From contig DASYAN010000480.1 in NCBI GenBank assembly GCA_036501345.1, forward strand, positions 1 through 9,019: a stretch of DNA of 9,019 bases, read 5' to 3'. The notes beneath the pieces were generated by a model that was not told the origin of the DNA, made no database searches, and saw only the letters and a program-made list of their open reading frames with translations. A program made the position numbers and the translations under genes. Shown here piece by piece: positions 6,258 through 9,019 of this stretch. This DNA is from DASYAN01 sp036501345. GTDB taxonomy: Bacteria > Chloroflexota > Ktedonobacteria > Ktedonobacterales > Ktedonobacteraceae. Numbering within the stretch: position 1 is the stretch's first letter; every line of letters begins with the position of its first letter.

Positions 6258-7265
6258 ATGAAAATAGCCATTACCGGAGGAGCTGGCTTTATTGGAGCCT
6301 ACTTAACCAGAGCTTATCTCGATGCAGGCCACGACGTGCTGATCATCGATAATCTAGCTCATGGGTCTCGTCAGGATATTGACCCCCGTGCACGTTTCTA
6401 CCAGGTCGATATTCGCGACGAAAAACTGTGGACAATCTTGCAAATGGAGCGTCCCGATATTGTTAGTCACCATGCCGCACAACAAACAGAATTACCAGGA
6501 GAACAAGTATTACGGGATGCCGATCTACATATTCGTGGACTGCTGAATGTACTGGATAGCTGTGTCAATGCCTCTGTGCGCAAGCTTATCTTTGCCTCCG
6601 GCGGAGATAGCATGTATGGACACGTTGCCACTGAAGCCCTACCTATATCAGAAGATACGCTCCTCGCTCCACACAATTCTCTCGATATCAGTAAAGCTGC
6701 TGGCGAATGGTATGTCCGCTACTACACTCGGCAGTATCGGCTCAAGCATACCATCTTGCGTTATGCTAATGTCTATGGGGATAGAGATAGAGCACCCATT
6801 CACCATCCTCTCTGCTACTTTCTTGCTCTCTTATCAGAACAGCGTCGTCCTGTTATTCGGGGAACAGGTAAAGAGATTCACGACCACATTTTTATCGATG
6901 ACGTTATCCAGGCAAACATCTGTGCTTTAAAACAGGGAGACAACCACACGCTGCATATCAGTACAGGGCAGGGTAGTACGCTGAATCGGTTATATTCGCT
7001 AACAGCCCAAGCTCTAGAAAGCAAACTAGAGCCGATCTATCTTGCCGTCTCACCAGTGGTCTCTCCTCCCATCGTGCTCGATAACACGCAGGCACAGAGT
7101 ATACTAGGCTGGCGTCCCAAAGTCTCTTTAGAAGAAGGGGTAAGACAAATGGCGGCACAACTAAGAGCCCGTCAGGAAAAGCTAAAAATGATAAAAGGAA
7201 GAGAAACAAACACTTTCACTGATATTATTGTAGACGCAGAAGCAACGTTGATTAGAGCGTCTTAA
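6258..7265 (+). CDS. NAD-dependent epimerase/dehydratase-like protein (extended SDR) with altered active site
   Basis: A 335-residue member of the extended short-chain dehydrogenase family, which includes UDP-glucose 4-epimerase and dTDP-glucose dehydratase. The NAD-binding Rossmann motif TGGAGFIG is at 6-13, with Asp31 ending the second strand, as in NAD-preferring members. Further family landmarks are HHAA (71-74), RYANVYG (168-174), HDHIFIDDV (208-216) and LGWRPKVSLEEG (283-294). The usual Y-x-x-x-K catalytic pair is changed: Lys146 is present, but the Tyr position is Leu142 (context NSLDISK). The Ser/Thr of the FASS/FAST motif is also replaced (FASGGDSMYG, 112-121). The protein may bind NAD and a nucleotide sugar without classical catalysis, or use another residue. 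The start was chosen because the Rossmann strand begins there; the frame stays open further upstream but that part has no ribosome site or family match. The substrate cannot be told. Confidence 0.85.
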   Translation: MKIAITGGAGFIGAYLTRAYLDAGHDVLIIDNLAHGSRQDIDPRARFYQVDIRDEKLWTILQMERPDIVSHHAAQQTELPGEQVLRDADLHIRGLLNVLDSCVNASVRKLIFASGGDSMYGHVATEALPISEDTLLAPHNSLDISKAAGEWYVRYYTRQYRLKHTILRYANVYGDRDRAPIHHPLCYFLALLSEQRRPVIRGTGKEIHDHIFIDDVIQANICALKQGDNHTLHISTGQGSTLNRLYSLTAQALESKLEPIYLAVSPVVSPPIVLDNTQAQSILGWRPKVSLEEGVRQMAAQLRARQEKLKMIKGRETNTFTDIIVDAEATLIRAS

Positions 7266-7294
7266 CATTCTTCCTATGAGTGGTCACATGAGCA

Positions 7295-7531
7295 CTAGGG
7301 AAGCATCCCGCCCTCTATCCAGCGACGAAATTGGGCAATTTGCTCATCGGGCCACTCCTCATCACATGGCATTGTGCCGTCTGCTAGTCGCTCAAGAATG
7401 TCCTCTGCATAGGTGCGGACGTCGTTATAGTCCCAGAGATCGAAGACATAATCCATCGCGTTTCTGTCATCCTCACGGAATAGAGGTTGGATGTCTTGTG
7501 CGAAACTAGGCGTGCTGTCAGCTGTTGCCAT
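7295..7531 (-). CDS. Small conserved protein resembling a haem-less cytochrome c domain
   Basis: A 78-residue soluble protein. The ATG at 7529-7531 follows an AAAGGAG site (7539-7545) by 7 bases. The sequence is acidic and has no signal peptide or membrane segment. The pattern FAQDIQPLF near residue 10, DLWDYNDV (31-38), DGTMPCD (51-57) and a final FRRWIEGGM (68-76) resembles many small hypothetical proteins. These in turn resemble the ends of c-type cytochrome domains, where a similar start and a closing W-x-x-x-G are common. The haem motif CxxCH is absent; there is one Cys (56), so haem is not expected. It follows the phosphomannomutase-like gene on the same strand beyond a hairpin, and its 3' end faces the epimerase gene across 29 bases. 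Function is unknown. Confidence 0.75.
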   Translation of the reverse strand: MATADSTPSFAQDIQPLFREDDRNAMDYVFDLWDYNDVRTYAEDILERLADGTMPCDEEWPDEQIAQFRRWIEGGMLP

Positions 7532-7585
7532 GATTAGGCTCCTTTCGAGAATCTGCTCGCTTTTCGGAAATATTGCGAGGTAATG

Positions 7586-7616
7586 AAGACCAGGCAATCT
7601 TGAAATGCCTGGTCTT
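7586..7616 (-). terminator. Strong hairpin after the phosphomannomutase-like gene
   Basis: A perfect 11-bp stem pairs AAGACCAGGCA (7586-7596) with TGCCTGGTCTT (7606-7616) around a 9-base loop. It begins about 20 bases after the stop of the minus-strand gene ending at 7637, the usual place for an intrinsic terminator. The run after the stem on that strand (TCTTCATT) is a poor T-tract, so it may leak into the small gene beyond, or act mainly in RNA stability. Confidence 0.65.
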
Positions 7617-7636
7617 TAAACGACTCAATAGATCGA

Positions 7637-9019
7637 TTACTGTTGTAGACCGCTCACGACACGAGCATATTTTTCTGCAAGAGCTTGAGCCTGCTCATTT
7701 GAGACCGATTCAGCAAATACATGGAAGAGCGGGCTATCAGCATCGGGCAATACCAGCACCCATTCTTTCCCCAGGTCAATTCTAATGCCGTCAATTGGCT
7801 TAGAGCGGCGCTCACGATATTGCTCACTCAGGATACGCATGACCTTGCCCTTGTGTTCCCAAGGACAGTTTACGCGTGCACTGCTCATATAATAAGTAGG
7901 CAGATCATCTACCACTTCAGAGAGACGCATGTCAAAAGTTGCTAACAACTCGAGCAGCTTCGCGATAGCCAGCATCCCATCAAAGGCGGGGTGAAGCTCA
8001 GGAAAGGCAAAATATCCCCTTCCATCGCCAACCAGTACCACACCCTCGCGTCCGGCGGCAGCCATCAAAGCATGAGCAAGGACCTTCGTATGCTGAATGA
8101 AGCCTTCATAGCGATTGGCAATATGCTGTAGGGCACTAGGAGCAGTTACAGGAGCTGCAACGGTTCCATTGCGATGTTGTCGCAAAAACAGACTTGCCAT
8201 CACCGCTAGCATCTTCATACCGTCTAGAATACGACCTCGGTCATCAACCACCGAAATGCGCTCACCACTAGGATCGATACGAATCCCTATATCGGCATTC
8301 AGCGCCGAACTGATGGTAGCCAGACGTTGCATGTCCTTGCCAAGTTCGTCGAGCGAACGCGCTGTTGCCACATCCGTACTGGAATTGAGCACAACTACTT
8401 CACACCCCAGATCAATGAAGATCTTAGGGAGCAACTGTGTGGTACTGCCATGAGCATAATCGACTACGAGCTGGTACTTGCGTTTACGTACGACCTCAAG
8501 ATCAACTACCTTTTTAAAGCCCTCAAGATACCGCCCGAGAACATCAGCATTGCTCAGAACTTCGATAGCTCCAATTTCATCCAAATAAACGCGGCGAAAA
8601 TCTTCGCGGAAGAATAGATTCTCTAGTTTACGCTCGGTTGTCTTGTTGATATCTAAACCGGTATGATCAAAAATCTTTATATCAACGACACGCTGATCGA
8701 AAGGCGAAACACTGACATGCACACCACCAGCTGAGTCGGTATTGCGAATGAAGTAGCGCATTACTGGAAGAGGAACCTGATTAATATCATTGACATTAAT
8801 TCCAGCAGAAGGCATACCAGCATTAATGGCACGCTTGATCATACGCGATGTACGATGTGCATCACGATTGAGACAAACCATAGAACCCTTAGGCAAAAGG
8901 GCCCCATAAACAGCTCCAAGCTTGGTAGCAAACTCTGGAGTTAGATCAACATTGACCAGTCCACTCACCCCATAGCGGCTAAAGAGCCCTCGTCGACCTT
9001 GTGAGCCCCAGATAATGCT
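7637..9019 (-). CDS. Sugar nucleotidyltransferase/phosphomannomutase-like protein, C-terminal part (runs off the window)
   Basis: The frame is open to the right edge, so the gene is partial at its 5' end; 460 residues are visible. The first visible residues, IIWGSQGRRGLFSRYG followed by VSGLVNVDLTPEF, match the start of the phosphohexomutase-like region found behind a GDP-mannose-pyrophosphorylase-like domain and hexapeptide repeats in a fused family. The missing part would therefore be the nucleotidyltransferase and repeats. Three loops that matter in phosphohexomutases are recognisable but altered: GGVHVSVSPFD (98-108) at the phosphoserine position, IDPSGER (248-254) where DGDGDR binds magnesium, and GDGRGYFAFPE (331-341) at the sugar loop. 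A GTG at 8966-8968 is not the start, because family similarity continues before it. Its likely role is mannose-phosphate or GDP-mannose metabolism for polysaccharides. Mutase activity is uncertain because the metal loop keeps only its first Asp and last Arg. Confidence 0.88.
   Translation of the reverse strand, partial: SIIWGSQGRRGLFSRYGVSGLVNVDLTPEFATKLGAVYGALLPKGSMVCLNRDAHRTSRMIKRAINAGMPSAGINVNDINQVPLPVMRYFIRNTDSAGGVHVSVSPFDQRVVDIKIFDHTGLDINKTTERKLENLFFREDFRRVYLDEIGAIEVLSNADVLGRYLEGFKKVVDLEVVRKRKYQLVVDYAHGSTTQLLPKIFIDLGCEVVVLNSSTDVATARSLDELGKDMQRLATISSALNADIGIRIDPSGERISVVDDRGRILDGMKMLAVMASLFLRQHRNGTVAAPVTAPSALQHIANRYEGFIQHTKVLAHALMAAAGREGVVLVGDGRGYFAFPELHPAFDGMLAIAKLLELLATFDMRLSEVVDDLPTYYMSSARVNCPWEHKGKVMRILSEQYRERRSKPIDGIRIDLGKEWVLVLPDADSPLFHVFAESVSNEQAQALAEKYARVVSGLQQ

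Noticed and set aside
7270..7303. Imperfect hairpin between the convergent epimerase and small genes
   Set aside because: CTTCC and GGAAG arms pair, but the rest needs bulges and no T-tract follows on either strand; too weak to call a terminator.
8327..8617. Plus-strand frame of 96 codons in the phosphomannomutase-like gene
   Set aside because: It is an antisense shadow of conserved coding sequence with no independent support.

Overview
The window reads as ordinary chromosome of a mid-GC bacterium. The best guess is Chloroflexota, class Ktedonobacteria. That rests on a DUF2079 polytopic membrane protein, a Pol I with a very long linker, and a fused nucleotidyltransferase/phosphomannomutase-type protein. 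The assignment is an inference from gene content; the window has no rRNA or marker gene to prove it.

Layout from left to right. Positions 1-101 hold a nested inverted repeat. Positions 102-1862 (minus) encode a DUF2079 integral membrane protein. A 469-base spacer follows, with a plausible minus-strand promoter and a weak trace of decayed coding sequence on the plus strand. Positions 2332-5439 (minus) encode a full-length DNA polymerase I with 5' nuclease, proofreading exonuclease and polymerase domains. A 353-base divergent spacer separates polA from a plus-strand pair. It contains six tandem copies of an 8-bp unit, then a promoter-like element with a 20-bp spacer occupied by a dyad, an arrangement typical of MerR-type regulation. 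The plus-strand pair is a small excisionase/MerR-like helix-turn-helix protein (5793-6056) and an NAD-dependent epimerase/dehydratase-like protein (6258-7265). Two minus-strand genes converge on this pair: a 78-residue protein resembling a haem-less cytochrome c domain (7295-7531) and, past a strong hairpin, the 3' part of a sugar nucleotidyltransferase/phosphomannomutase-like gene (7637-9019) that runs off the right edge.

Functionally, polA is housekeeping DNA repair and replication. The epimerase-like and phosphomannomutase-like genes both suggest nucleotide-sugar or surface-polysaccharide metabolism, and the DUF2079 protein may belong to the same envelope theme, but nothing here proves a shared pathway.

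The most interesting points are these. (a) Pol I has a consensus beta-clamp-binding pentapeptide in its linker, a natural Tyr at the dideoxynucleotide-discrimination position, a Phe at the fidelity-sensitive Ile of motif A, and a 16-residue internal duplication. (b) The epimerase-like protein has lost the catalytic Tyr (and apparently the Ser/Thr) of the SDR active site while keeping the NAD-binding fold. (c) A perfect 10-base Shine-Dalgarno sequence in front of that gene has no ATG near it but is well placed for a 15-codon leader ending one base before the epimerase ATG. (d) The HTH gene may be controlled by a MerR-like operator. No clear defence system, mobile element, CRISPR array or RNA gene was found.
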